From: an uncultured Arthrobacter sp.
Lineage (GTDB): Bacteria; Actinomycetota; Actinomycetes; Actinomycetales; Micrococcaceae
Reading direction: 5' to 3'
DNA length: 64,000 bases
Assembly: GCF_947495145.1 (NCBI RefSeq)
Contig: NZ_CANLXP010000012.1
Span: 40,556 to 104,555, forward strand
Under the pieces are notes generated by a model. The model saw only the letters and a list, made by a program, of their open reading frames with translations, was not told the origin of the DNA and made no database searches. Shown in pieces: positions 29,401-38,060 of the stretch (positions are counted from its first letter, which is position 1; each line of letters begins with the position of its first letter). The position numbers were made by a program, and so were the translations under genes.

Positions 29401-31138
29401 CCGAGCGCTGCGCGTCAACGTCGCCGGGGAAGAACGCGTTGCAGCGGTTGAGGACGCCGCCCGGCTGCGAGATGCCCTCGGAGTGCCCCTGCCCATGGGC
29501 GTCCCACTGGCGTTCATCGAACCGGTCCCGGACCCATTGGGGGACCTCGTTGGCCGCTACGCCCGCACGCACGGCCCCTTCACCGCCGCCGAAGCCGCCG
29601 CGCGGCTGGGACTGGGTGTCGCCGTCGTCGTAACCGCCCTGCAGCGGCTCTCCGCCGACGGCCGCGTGGTGGAGGGAGAGTTCCGGCCCACCGAATCGTC
29701 TCCCGGGCATGAGGCAGCATCGAGTGAGTGGTGCGATGCCGAGGTCCTTCGACGGCTCCGGCGTCGCTCGCTCGCCGCGTTGCGACACGAGGTTGAGCCG
29801 GTGGATCCGGCAGCGTACGGGCGGTTCCTGCCGGCGTGGCAGCACGTCGGTTCAGGGCTGCGCGGGCTCGACGGCGTGGCCACGGTGATCGACCAGCTGT
29901 CCGGAGTGCCGATCCCCGCGTCCGCCTGGGAACCGCTGATCCTGCGCTCCCGGGTCTCCAACTACAGCCCGGCAATGCTCGATGAGCTCGCCGCGACGGG
30001 TGAGGTTGTCTGGTCCGGGGCGGGGTCGCTCCCAGGCAATGACGGCTGGATTTCGCTTCACCTTGCGGAGAATGCACCGCTGACCCTGCGACCGGATGCC
30101 GAATTCGAGCCGACCGCGCTGCAGCAGGAGCTGCTGGAACTGCTCGCCGGCGGAGGCGCGTACTTTTTCCGCCAGCTCGTGCAGGGACTGACGAACGGTC
30201 AGCAGCCCGCTGACGGAGCAGTCACCACTGCATTATGGGATCTGGTCTGGGCCGGGCGGATCGGCAACGACACGTTCACGCCTGTGCGGTCACTCCTGGC
30301 GGGCGGGAAGACAGCCCACAAGCAGCGCACCCCTCCACCGCGGGCGCGCTCCGCACGGATGGGAAGGCTCGGCAGGGCGCCGTCCCTCACCGGCAGCAGC
30401 CTGCGATCGGGCGGGCTGTCGGCCGGAAACGAGAGCGGCTCCGGCTACCAGCGCAGCACTCCTCCACAGGTGGCCGGCCGCTGGTCACTGCTTCCCGCCG
30501 TCGAAAGTGACACCACCATCTCCGCGCACGCCACCGCTGAGCTGCTCATGGACCGTTACGGAGTGCTCACCCGGGGTTCCGTTGCGAGCGAAGGTATTCC
30601 GGGCGGGTTCGGGCTCATGTACAAGATGCTGTCCCGGCTGGAGGAGATGGGACGCTGCCGCCGCGGCTATTTCATCGAACATCTCGGCGCCGCACAGTTC
30701 GCGGTTCCGGCTACGGTGGACCGGCTCCGCTCCTTCAGCGCCGACGCACGCCCCGACTCAGCGATCCCGAAGAGGCCCACCGCCGTTGCGCTCGCGGCAA
30801 CCGACCCCGCGAATCCCTTCGGCGCTGCGCTCGGTTGGCCCCTGCACGACGGCGGGCACCGCCCCGGCCGCAAAGCCGGTGCCTTGGTGGTGCTCGTCGA
30901 CGGGCAGCTCACGCTCTACGTTGAGCGCGGCGGAAAGACTATGCTGACCTACTCCGAAGACCCCGATTCCCTTACCGCTGCCGCCGAAGCACTGGTCGCA
31001 GCGATCCGGCATGGGGCAGCGGAAAAGATGGCGGTCGAGAAGATCAACGGCGAGTCGGTGCTCGATTCCCCTGTGGGACGTGCCCTCGCCGATGCCGGCT
31101 TCTACAGCACACCGCGGGGGCTGAGAATCCGTGCCTGA
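26468..31138 (+). CDS. lhr: Lhr-type large ATP-dependent helicase
   Basis: A 1,556-residue superfamily 2 helicase. The N-terminal core carries Walker A APTGSGKTLAAF, the DEVH box VIVDEVHAVAG, GLSATV, and motif VI QRVGRAGHQ. A winged-helix and beta-barrel part and a long C-terminal domain (Lhr-CTD) complete the usual bacterial Lhr layout. Mycobacterial Lhr is a 3'-to-5' DNA/RNA:DNA helicase induced by DNA damage. A Shine-Dalgarno AGGAGAT is nine bases before the ATG at 26468. It overlaps the Nei-type glycosylase gene by 8 bp, which supports a joint repair function. Confidence 0.96.
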   Translation: MTSVLEKFTPATRQWFEGAFSAPTPAQEGAWNAVSAGSHALVVAPTGSGKTLAAFLWALDSFIARPVEGKRSTRVLYISPLKALGVDVERNLRAPLIGITQTAKRLDLPAPSVTVGVRSGDTPQAERRALLTRPPDILITTPESLFLMLTSRARETLMDLDTVIVDEVHAVAGTKRGAHLAVSLARLDAMLEKPVQRIGLSATVEPKETVARFLAGDAPVEIVAPPSKKSWDLTVTVPVEDMTELGGAPTNDDDDGPSPSPSIWPHVEEKIVDLIATKRSTIVFANSRRLAERLTARLNEIHVERLEAASFWDAPGEPDPSQKTEPKHTPAELMAQAGQTEGAEPLLARAHHGSVSKDQRALIEDDLKSGRLRCVVATSSLELGIDMGAVDLVIQVESPHSVASGLQRVGRAGHQVGEVSEGVLFPKHRGDLVNTAVTVERMLAGQIEPLYIPTNPLDILAQQTVAASALGTIDVEEWFDVVRKSAPFATLPRSAFEATLDLLAGRYPSDEFAELRPRIIWDRVEGSITGRPGAQRLAVTSGGTIPDRGLFGVYLVGSEDAGSNRGGRRVGELDEEMVYESRVGDVFALGATSWRIEDITHDRVLVSPAFGQPGKLPFWKGDSLGRPVELGRALGKFVRELSNATDDDAAARCRASGLDDWAAGNLLAYLREQQQSTEVVPSDRTLVVERFHDELGDWRVVLHSPFGMPVHAPWALAVGARLEQRYGMDGSAMASDDGIVLRVPLMEDEPPGADLFLFDAEELDGIVTAQVGGSALFASRFRECAARALLLPRHNPSKRSPLWQQRQRSAQLLDVARKFPTFPIILETVRECLQDVYDLPALKDIAGQIDRRELRIVETTTSQPSPFARTMLFGYVASFLYEGDSPLAERRAAALSLDPTLLNELLGRAELRELLDAGVITDTEQELQRLAPDRKARGLEGVADLLRLLGPLTPAEISERSEEPEETNHFVDALVKANRALRVNVAGEERVAAVEDAARLRDALGVPLPMGVPLAFIEPVPDPLGDLVGRYARTHGPFTAAEAAARLGLGVAVVVTALQRLSADGRVVEGEFRPTESSPGHEAASSEWCDAEVLRRLRRRSLAALRHEVEPVDPAAYGRFLPAWQHVGSGLRGLDGVATVIDQLSGVPIPASAWEPLILRSRVSNYSPAMLDELAATGEVVWSGAGSLPGNDGWISLHLAENAPLTLRPDAEFEPTALQQELLELLAGGGAYFFRQLVQGLTNGQQPADGAVTTALWDLVWAGRIGNDTFTPVRSLLAGGKTAHKQRTPPPRARSARMGRLGRAPSLTGSSLRSGGLSAGNESGSGYQRSTPPQVAGRWSLLPAVESDTTISAHATAELLMDRYGVLTRGSVASEGIPGGFGLMYKMLSRLEEMGRCRRGYFIEHLGAAQFAVPATVDRLRSFSADARPDSAIPKRPTAVALAATDPANPFGAALGWPLHDGGHRPGRKAGALVVLVDGQLTLYVERGGKTMLTYSEDPDSLTAAAEALVAAIRHGAAEKMAVEKINGESVLDSPVGRALADAGFYSTPRGLRIRA

Positions 31139-31925
31139 GGGAGATACCGTCTGGCGCGCTGCACGCGACCTCGACCGTGCGCTTCACGGCAAGGAGCTCA
31201 CCCGCTGCGACATCCGCGTGCCGAAATTCGCAACCGTGGACTTCACCGGACGTACGGTGCGCGACGTCGTGGCACGCGGCAAACACCTGCTCATCCGGGT
31301 GGAGGACGAGTGGAGCATTCATTCGCACCTGAAGATGGAAGGCCTCTGGCACGTCTACCCCAGGGGCGGGAAATGGCGCCGTCCGGCGTTCAAGGCGCGC
31401 TGCATCCTGGAAACCGAAACTCACACAATCGTGGGCTTTGAACTTGGATTCCTCCGCATTATCCCGCAGGCGCAGGAGGATGACGCCGTCGGCTACCTCG
31501 GCCCCGACCTCCTCGGCCCCGATTGGGACGCGGAGGAAGCGCTGCGCCGGTTGCGCGCGGACCCGGATCGACCGATCGGTCTGGCGCTGCTCGATCAGCG
31601 GAACCTCGCCGGCATCGGCAACGTTTACCGGTGCGAACTGTGTTTCCTTGCCGGTGAGCATCCGCTGACTCCGGTGGGTCAGGTCAAGAATCTGCTGCGA
31701 ATGGTGGAACTCGCGCACCGGCTGCTCGAGGTGAACAAGGACCGATCCACGCGGGTCACCACCGGCTCGATGCTCCGTGACCCGCTGTGGGTGTACGGCC
31801 GGACCGACCGCGGCTGCCTGCGCTGCGGAACCCGGGTTATCCGCAGCGAGCTGGGCGACAATGAGCTGGAACAGCGGGTGCTCTACCACTGCCCGCATTG
31901 CCAGCCGGCGCGGGTTGTCGCGTGA
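31131..31925 (+). CDS. nei: Fpg/Nei-family DNA glycosylase
   Basis: A 264-residue bifunctional glycosylase/AP lyase for oxidised bases. After removal of the initiator Met the catalytic Pro2-Glu3 are exposed (PEGDTVWRAARDL). The helix-two-turn-helix includes DQRNLAGIGNVYRCE, and a C-terminal zinc finger has CLRCGTRV and HCPHC. The Nei-like reading rests on PEGDTVW rather than PELPEVE of MutM. The start is GTG, overlapping lhr by 8 bp. Mycobacterial Nei2 is the nearest known relative type. Confidence 0.93.
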   Translation: MPEGDTVWRAARDLDRALHGKELTRCDIRVPKFATVDFTGRTVRDVVARGKHLLIRVEDEWSIHSHLKMEGLWHVYPRGGKWRRPAFKARCILETETHTIVGFELGFLRIIPQAQEDDAVGYLGPDLLGPDWDAEEALRRLRADPDRPIGLALLDQRNLAGIGNVYRCELCFLAGEHPLTPVGQVKNLLRMVELAHRLLEVNKDRSTRVTTGSMLRDPLWVYGRTDRGCLRCGTRVIRSELGDNELEQRVLYHCPHCQPARVVA

Positions 31926-32010
31926 CAACAGACTGCACCACGATGACTGACCGAACCACCCTGACTCATCCAACCGCCATGACCACAGGAACCGACTACC
32001 GAGGGAGACC

Positions 32011-33933
32011 ATGAGCTGGCTCAGTACACTGCCCGGCTTCCTCGTTGCGCTGCTGGTACTCCTTGGCCCCGGACTGTTGTGGGGTGCCCTCTTCGGACTG
32101 CGCCGTCTCACGCTGCTGGCACTGGCGGGGCCGCTGAGCGTGAGTGCCGTCGTCGTCGCTTCTGAAGCCGCGGCGTTGGCAGGCGTGCGGTGGTCGCTCG
32201 TACCGCTTGCCGGAGTAACCGTTGCGGTGGGAGCTTTGCTCTGGTTGGTACGAAGGCGTTTCGGGGACGCGATCGCCATGGATCCCGGCGGGCCGCTGCG
32301 GCGAGGCCTGATTGCCTGGGCGGCAGCAGCGATCCCGATCGGCCTCATCACGCTGTGGATTTTCGGCGACCCGGAAAACATTGCCCAGTCACATGACAAC
32401 ATCTTTCACCTCAATGCCATCCGCTATATCGCGGAGACCGGCAACGCGTCCTCCCTGGAATTGGGATACCTCGGAACGCGTTCCCCTGTCTTCTATCCGG
32501 CGGGCTGGCATGCATTGGTCTCGGTGGTCCTGATGTCCTCCGGCCTAACCATTCCGGCAGCCATCAACATGGTGAACCTCGCCATCGTCCTGGCGATCTG
32601 GTGCGTTGGATGCCTTTTCCTGGTCACCCGCGTGACCGGCGAGCGCCGCACGGCCCTGCTGAGCGCGGCAGTGCTGTCCGGCGCCTACAGCAGCTTCCCC
32701 TATCTCCTGTATGAATTCGGCGTGGTCTTCCCGTTCATGCTCTCCATCGCCCTGCTTCCCGCGGTACTCGGCCTCGTGATCCAGCTGATGCGCGTCGGTG
32801 CACCCTTGCGAACGACGACGGCGGGCAACCTCCTGCTGCTGCTCGGGGTTGTGCCGGGGCTGGCTTTGGCCCACCCGTCGTCGGTGGTGGGCGCGCTGGG
32901 CTTCAGCCTCCCAATCGTTCTTGCCGCCGCCTACAGCAGACTGCGTCGCAGCGGTGAGGCTGCCTGGCGCACCCTCGTGCCTACAGCGCTCTTCCTGCTG
33001 GTCCTTGCGGGCGCATGGATGCGGCTCCGCCCCGCCCGCAGCAGTTCAGGCAACTGGGATGAACTCGGCAACGCGGGTCAGGCCCTGATCGAAGTGATCC
33101 TCCACTCGCCGCTCTCCCGGCCCGTCGCCTACCTCGCCGCTGCCCTGACGCTGGTGGGGGCCGCCGTCGTTCTCTACCGCAGGCGACACCGCTGGACGCT
33201 TGCCCTGTACGCGCTGGCTGCAATGCTGTTTGTGATCGCGAACTGGAAAGAAGCGCCGGATCTGCGGTGGCTGGTCGCCGGGGTCTGGTACAACGACTAC
33301 TTCCGTATTAGCGCCATGCTGCCGGTGGCAGGGATCATTATTGCGTCGCTGGGAGCGGTGGCCCTGGTTGATGCGCTGGCCCGGCAACCGAAAGTGCGTT
33401 CCGTTCTGCGGGGAGGCAGCGGAAATCGGGTGTCGGTCGCCGTCGTCGTACTGGTTCTTCTGGGGGTGGTGCTGGCGCCGCTCGGTGCGGTGCAGCGCGG
33501 AGTAGCCGAGGCTGCCGCGAAGTACCGGTTCACCGAGAACTCTCAGCTGCTGACGGTGGACGAGCTCGCGCTTATTCAGCGGTTGCCGGAGACGGTGGAG
33601 GAGGGAGCCGGCATTGTCGGAGTGCCGCTGACGGGTGCGTCGCTGTCCTACTCCTACACAGGTATCCCCACGCTGCTGCCCTACGGGACCCTCCCCGCGG
33701 CACCGGCCGGCAAAGTGATCTACGCATCCCTGGACGAGCTCACCTCCAATCCCGAAGTCTGCCCGGCGGTCGAGGAGATGGGCGTGGGCTACGTGCTCGA
33801 TTTCGGCATCAGCTCGGTGCACCCGGGAGAGACCGAAGTGGTGCCCGGCCTGCAGGATCTGACCCGCGAGAATGGGTTCGAACGGGTGGACAGTGAAGGT
33901 ACGGCGGCGCTCTACCGGATCACGGGATGCTGA
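32011..33933 (+). CDS. multi-pass membrane protein, DUF6541-like
   Basis: A 640-residue membrane protein with about 12-14 predicted helices, starting with GFLVALLVLLGPGLLWG. The extracytoplasmic segment SHDNIFHLNAIRYI and FYPAGWHALV match the DUF6541 family of actinobacterial envelope proteins, which resemble GT-C glycosyltransferases: an acidic-His pair after the first helices and a C-terminal soluble part. Role in cell-wall glycan transfer is inference only. The ATG at 32011 has GAGGGAGACC upstream. An 85-bp gap separates it from nei. Confidence 0.65.
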   Translation: MSWLSTLPGFLVALLVLLGPGLLWGALFGLRRLTLLALAGPLSVSAVVVASEAAALAGVRWSLVPLAGVTVAVGALLWLVRRRFGDAIAMDPGGPLRRGLIAWAAAAIPIGLITLWIFGDPENIAQSHDNIFHLNAIRYIAETGNASSLELGYLGTRSPVFYPAGWHALVSVVLMSSGLTIPAAINMVNLAIVLAIWCVGCLFLVTRVTGERRTALLSAAVLSGAYSSFPYLLYEFGVVFPFMLSIALLPAVLGLVIQLMRVGAPLRTTTAGNLLLLLGVVPGLALAHPSSVVGALGFSLPIVLAAAYSRLRRSGEAAWRTLVPTALFLLVLAGAWMRLRPARSSSGNWDELGNAGQALIEVILHSPLSRPVAYLAAALTLVGAAVVLYRRRHRWTLALYALAAMLFVIANWKEAPDLRWLVAGVWYNDYFRISAMLPVAGIIIASLGAVALVDALARQPKVRSVLRGGSGNRVSVAVVVLVLLGVVLAPLGAVQRGVAEAAAKYRFTENSQLLTVDELALIQRLPETVEEGAGIVGVPLTGASLSYSYTGIPTLLPYGTLPAAPAGKVIYASLDELTSNPEVCPAVEEMGVGYVLDFGISSVHPGETEVVPGLQDLTRENGFERVDSEGTAALYRITGC

Positions 33934-34018
33934 GGGTGAATCACCGGATGCTGACCGGGAATGGTGCGTGGTTGCCCTGCCATGAATGCGGGGACCGGTT
34001 CTTCGCTACCCTTGATGG

Positions 34019-34930
34019 GTGATGCAATCCCCGCTCCCGGTCCGTAATGGTGTAAATGCCACGCGGCTGCGGCTGCCCTCGGAGGGGCCGTGGAGCACCG
34101 CGCTGGAGTACATCCTGGACCGCTGGAACCATGTGGATCCGGACGGGATCGCCGAGCGTTTTGACCGCGGTGAGGTGGTTGCACTCGGTGGTGAGCGGCT
34201 CACCCGTCAGACCGCGCTCAGTGAGCACACGTTCATCTGGTACTACCGCGAACTGCCGGTGGAGAAGCGCCTGCCCGTGGAACTGGCGATTCTGCACCAG
34301 GACGAGAACCTGCTGGTAGTGGACAAGCCGCACTTCCTCCCCACCACGCCGGGCGGGATGTATGTTGCGGAGTCTGCGCTGGTGCGGCTGCGGGTGCAGC
34401 TCGATCTGCCGGACCTGATTCCCATGCACCGCCTCGACCGGATGACCGCCGGCATCCTGATGTTTTCAACCAACCCCGCCACCCGCGGCGCGTATCAGCT
34501 CCTGTTCGAGAACCGCCGCATCCGCAAGGAGTACGAGGCCGCTGCGGGCATCGACCCAACGCTTGAACTGGACACGAAGCCGCGCACCGTACACAGCCGC
34601 ATCGTGAAGTCCCGCGACTACCTCCTGGCGCAGGAGGTGCCCGGTGAACCCAACGCCGAAACCAGGGTGCAGCTTCTCGAGGAACGCAACGGCGTTGGCC
34701 GCTACCGGCTCCAGCCGCACACCGGCAAGACGCACCAGCTCCGCCTCCACATGGCGGGCCTCGGGCTCGGCATTGTGAATGACCCGTTCTATCCCGTACT
34801 TCAGCCTCAGCAGGCGGACGATTACTCCAAGCCGCTGCAGCTCCTTGCCCGTCACATCGAGTTTGTCGATCCGCTGTCCTCCCGGCCGGCGTCGTTCACC
34901 AGCGGACTGGAACTATCCGCGCTCGCCTGA
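34019..34930 (+). CDS. RluA-family pseudouridine synthase
   Basis: A 303-residue RNA pseudouridine synthase. The catalytic motif HRLDRMTAG contains the active aspartate, and the binding segment RYRLQPHTGKTHQLRLHM and GDP-like VNDPFYP match the RluA/RsuA superfamily, RluA branch. It lacks an obvious S4 domain; the N-terminal about 90 residues (LEYILDRW, VALGGERLT) may replace it. The target uridine is not predictable. TACCCT lies six bases before GTG 34019, so that codon is preferred over the ATG at 34022 as a leaderless start. Confidence 0.88.
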   Translation: MMQSPLPVRNGVNATRLRLPSEGPWSTALEYILDRWNHVDPDGIAERFDRGEVVALGGERLTRQTALSEHTFIWYYRELPVEKRLPVELAILHQDENLLVVDKPHFLPTTPGGMYVAESALVRLRVQLDLPDLIPMHRLDRMTAGILMFSTNPATRGAYQLLFENRRIRKEYEAAAGIDPTLELDTKPRTVHSRIVKSRDYLLAQEVPGEPNAETRVQLLEERNGVGRYRLQPHTGKTHQLRLHMAGLGLGIVNDPFYPVLQPQQADDYSKPLQLLARHIEFVDPLSSRPASFTSGLELSALA

Positions 34931-34981
34931 CAACTGTCCCGGGCACGCCACGAACGGGTATCCCGCTGTAAATTGGTACGG

Positions 34982-35689
34982 GTGGACCTGACAACGATCT
35001 CCGAGTGGTCCCTGATGATTCATCCGGTCACGCTCCTGGTGGTCATTGCTGACGTTTTTGCGCCCATCATGCCGTCCGAGTTCCTGGTCATTGCCTCCGG
35101 CTCGCTAGCTTCCGAGGGCACAGTGCTGCTCCCGGTGTCCCTCCTGACTGCCGCAACCGGCAGCCTGCTGGGGGACCTGGCGCTCTACCTGCTCTTTCGG
35201 AACCGGCTGACCCACTGGCTGGACCGTTTCCGTTGGGGGCGTGCAGTGCACCGCGGCATCCGGAACGCAATCGACAAGGCAGGGAAATCTCCCACCTACG
35301 CAGGACTGGTTGCGCTCCGGTTCCTTCCGGGCGGCCGAACCGCGGGAATCGCAGCGGCCGGAATCGCCGAACTCCCCCTGCGGCCCTTCCTTGGCTTTGC
35401 GGCACTCGGCGGCGTGCTCTGGTCATTCTGGCTGGTGGGTCTCGGATTCATCTCGGACGTCACAACAGGCTTTCCGATGTGGGCCAGTGCACTCCTGGGA
35501 ATGGGGGTGGGTACTCTGGTGGGACTGATCATTGCAGCGTTCTTCGCGCTGAAGCAGCGCCGGGAGGTCCGAAAGACACATGAGCATGCCGACTCCGTCC
35601 AACCACCGGCTGCCCCAACCACCTCCCGAGCCGCCCACGAGGAGCAGCGAAACGCCTCCTTCGCAGACCGAGACGACCAGCGTCCTTGA
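34982..35689 (+). CDS. DedA-family (SNARE-associated) membrane protein
   Basis: A 235-residue membrane protein with about five helices. The re-entrant PSEFLVIASGSLASEG and RFLPGGRTAGIAAAGIAEL with its conserved Arg-Phe-x-Pro-Gly are the DedA hallmark. Family members are proton-dependent lipid flippases or affect membrane potential and envelope integrity. GTG 34982 is chosen as start because TAAATT lies seven bases upstream (leaderless). The C-terminal 45 residues are polar, and this tail is where the next gene's start overlaps by 110 bp in another frame. Confidence 0.85.
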   Translation: MDLTTISEWSLMIHPVTLLVVIADVFAPIMPSEFLVIASGSLASEGTVLLPVSLLTAATGSLLGDLALYLLFRNRLTHWLDRFRWGRAVHRGIRNAIDKAGKSPTYAGLVALRFLPGGRTAGIAAAGIAELPLRPFLGFAALGGVLWSFWLVGLGFISDVTTGFPMWASALLGMGVGTLVGLIIAAFFALKQRREVRKTHEHADSVQPPAAPTTSRAAHEEQRNASFADRDDQRP

Positions 35690-36962
35690 ACGACTGAAAG
35701 CCGCGCAACCGAAGGCGCCGGTTCCCTCCGGAGCTGAAAAACCCGGAACAGCGACGACAGCGCCTGCAGCAAGTGCCCAGGCCGCTGCGCCCGCCGGTAC
35801 TGCTCCGAGCCCAACCCGCAAGCCCGTTCCAACGACCGCTGACCCAACGGCGTCCGACGCTGAAGCACGCGAGAAGGCCCGCGCTGCGGAGCTCAGGGCG
35901 GCGCGTGCGGAAAAGCTGAAAGCGGCGTCCGCTGCCGCCTCAGCATGGGCCGCCAGGTCAGGCAAGCAAACCGCCGCCTGGACCGCGAGCACCTCACGGA
36001 ACGCCGCCACAAACGTCCGCTCCTGGCGGGCGGATCAGGTCCGGCGCAACCTTGTCACCCTGACCGTGATCGGCGCCCTGGTGGGAACGGCGTCGGCGGC
36101 CGGGATTTTCGGCGGGCCGGAAATCTGGACCAGGGAGCTGCTGCGCCCCGACCTCACGCTCGTGTCTCCCAGCCCTTATTCGATGTTGATCTGGGCATTG
36201 ATCGCGCTCGGCATGGTCGGTTATGTGGTGCACCAGTGGCTGCCCGGCCAGATGGACAGCCCACGGCACAGGCGGTTGGGCTGGGTGGTCATCGCCGCCC
36301 TGCTACTGAATCTGGCGTTGGCCCTCACCATCCAGGCTGAACTTCATGCACCGACTCTGGTGGTGCACGGCCTGCTGCTTATCCTGCTTCTGGTGTCGCT
36401 GCGCTGGCTGAACCGGTGGTCGGCTGCCACCCGGCTGGAAGGAACACTCGTCGATGTGCCGTTCGGGTTGTTTCTGGGCTGGACCGGATTCACAGCGCTG
36501 AGCCACACGGCTGCAGTGCTGTCACTGAGCGACTTCTCGTGGCTGACGGAAAGTGACTTCACCTGGGCGCTTGTGGGCCTCGGCGTCGTCGTCGTTGTGG
36601 GAAGTACCGTCTGTTCGATGGACCGCGGGCGCATCGCCGTGGCTCTGGCACTGGTCTGGGGCCTGGGATGGATCATCGTGGAACGGTTGATCGGCGAACC
36701 CGGCTCGCTGCCGGTGGCCGCCGCCGCTGCGCTGGCAGCCTTTCTCGTGCTCATCACTGCCGGTTCACGGCGCCACCGCGTCGACCACTCCTACCGCCGG
36801 GCGCTGCGCCGCTACCAGACGGCGAACCTGCCGCCGATCGACCTTATTGACGACGATGACGAGTACGAGAATGACCCCGAAACGTTGGACAACCGCCCGG
36901 AGACCGGGCACCGAGATACCGATCGTCGAGACTCCGCGCACCAGGTCAGCAAAAACGACTAG
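35580..36962 (+). CDS. Pro/Ala-rich N-terminus plus eight-helix membrane protein
   Basis: A 460-residue protein. Residues 1-155 are disordered and rich in Pro, Ala and Thr with an Ala/Lys helix. Eight hydrophobic segments follow from about 160 to 395. The segment VPFGLFLGWTGFTALSHTA resembles the helix signature of TspO-like tryptophan-rich sensory proteins, so a TspO-like core is possible. The tail is acidic (DDDDEYEND). The only in-frame start codons are at 35580 and 35586, both inside the DedA coding sequence, giving an unusual overlap of about 110 bp. Confidence 0.7.
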   Translation: MSMPTPSNHRLPQPPPEPPTRSSETPPSQTETTSVLERLKAAQPKAPVPSGAEKPGTATTAPAASAQAAAPAGTAPSPTRKPVPTTADPTASDAEAREKARAAELRAARAEKLKAASAAASAWAARSGKQTAAWTASTSRNAATNVRSWRADQVRRNLVTLTVIGALVGTASAAGIFGGPEIWTRELLRPDLTLVSPSPYSMLIWALIALGMVGYVVHQWLPGQMDSPRHRRLGWVVIAALLLNLALALTIQAELHAPTLVVHGLLLILLLVSLRWLNRWSAATRLEGTLVDVPFGLFLGWTGFTALSHTAAVLSLSDFSWLTESDFTWALVGLGVVVVVGSTVCSMDRGRIAVALALVWGLGWIIVERLIGEPGSLPVAAAAALAAFLVLITAGSRRHRVDHSYRRALRRYQTANLPPIDLIDDDDEYENDPETLDNRPETGHRDTDRRDSAHQVSKND

Positions 36963-37024
36963 CTTTTCCGGCCGTCGTTCCTGCTGACCCGATGCGGGCC
37001 GGCTGACCAAATTAGCTGACGGGC

Positions 37025-37948
37025 TTAGTTGACCGTAACCGCTATCTTCCCGCGGGTGTGGCCTTCCATATTCGCAGCGAAGGCGTCGGCGGCCTTCTCC
37101 AGCGGGTAAGTCTCGGCAAGCACCGGCTTCACCTTGCCGGCTTCGATGAGGTCAGCAAGCGTGGCCAGATCCGAAGCGACCGGCCGGACAAAGACGTACC
37201 GCCCGCCGTGCTCCTTCACCTCTGCGTCCGCAACGGACACGATCCGCCCCTGTTGGCTTAGTGCATCGAGGGACGCCTTCCAGTCTTCGCCGCCCACGAA
37301 GTCGACGACGGCGGTGACACCGTCCGGCGCGATCTCACGGACGCGGCCCGCGATACCGTCTCCGTAGGTGACCGGCTCAGCGCCCAGTTCCCGGAGGAAG
37401 TCATGGTTCCGCTCGGACGCGGTGGCGATCACGCGGGCTCCGCGCGCACGGGCAATCTGGATGGCGAAGGTTCCTACGCCGCCGGCACCGTTGTGGATCA
37501 GCACGGTGTCGCCGTCGGTCACGTCCAGTGCGTCCAATGCCTGCAGTGCGGTGAGGCCGGTCAGCGGTACGGTGGCTGCCTCAGCCCAGGAGAGGTTTGA
37601 CGGCTTGCGGGAGAGGGTGCGCACCGGGGCCGCAACGCGTTCCGCGAAGGTTCCCTGGCCAACGGTGTCCATCCGGACGTAGCCCATCACCTCGTCACCG
37701 GCGGAGAATTCGGGGACCGCGGGTCCCGGCTGAATAACCACGCCTGCTACGTCCCACCCCGGGATCACGGGGAAGTGCGCGGTGATCGCCCCATCCAGGT
37801 AGCCCGCCATCACCTTCCAGTCGACCGGGTTGACCGATGTTGCCTTCACTTCGATGAGGACCGTGTCCGGACCGACCTTGGGCTCCGGCTGGTCGCCGTA
37901 CTCGAGGACGCCCGGGTCTCCGTACTTCGAATAAAACACTGCTTTCAT
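37025..37948 (-). CDS. NADP-dependent quinone oxidoreductase-like MDR protein
   Basis: A 307-residue zinc-independent medium-chain dehydrogenase/reductase. The N-terminal GroES-like domain (VKATSVNPVDWKVMAGYL, VIPGWDVAGVV) and the Rossmann loop HNGAGGVGTFAIQIARARGA are typical of quinone oxidoreductases. No structural or catalytic zinc cysteines are seen. Members reduce quinones or enals and are often stress-induced. A Shine-Dalgarno (AAAGGGA) precedes the ATG at 37946-37948. It is convergent with the membrane protein gene before it. Confidence 0.88.
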   Translation of the reverse strand: MKAVFYSKYGDPGVLEYGDQPEPKVGPDTVLIEVKATSVNPVDWKVMAGYLDGAITAHFPVIPGWDVAGVVIQPGPAVPEFSAGDEVMGYVRMDTVGQGTFAERVAAPVRTLSRKPSNLSWAEAATVPLTGLTALQALDALDVTDGDTVLIHNGAGGVGTFAIQIARARGARVIATASERNHDFLRELGAEPVTYGDGIAGRVREIAPDGVTAVVDFVGGEDWKASLDALSQQGRIVSVADAEVKEHGGRYVFVRPVASDLATLADLIEAGKVKPVLAETYPLEKAADAFAANMEGHTRGKIAVTVN

Positions 37949-38060
37949 GCTGATTCCCTTTCATCGCGTACAAGGCTTCACTCGGTGGAACCCCGGACGC
38001 CTGCCCGCCATTCCGGAGTCCAGCCGTGCAGCGGGTCACAGTGCGCCGCGATCTGCCCAC

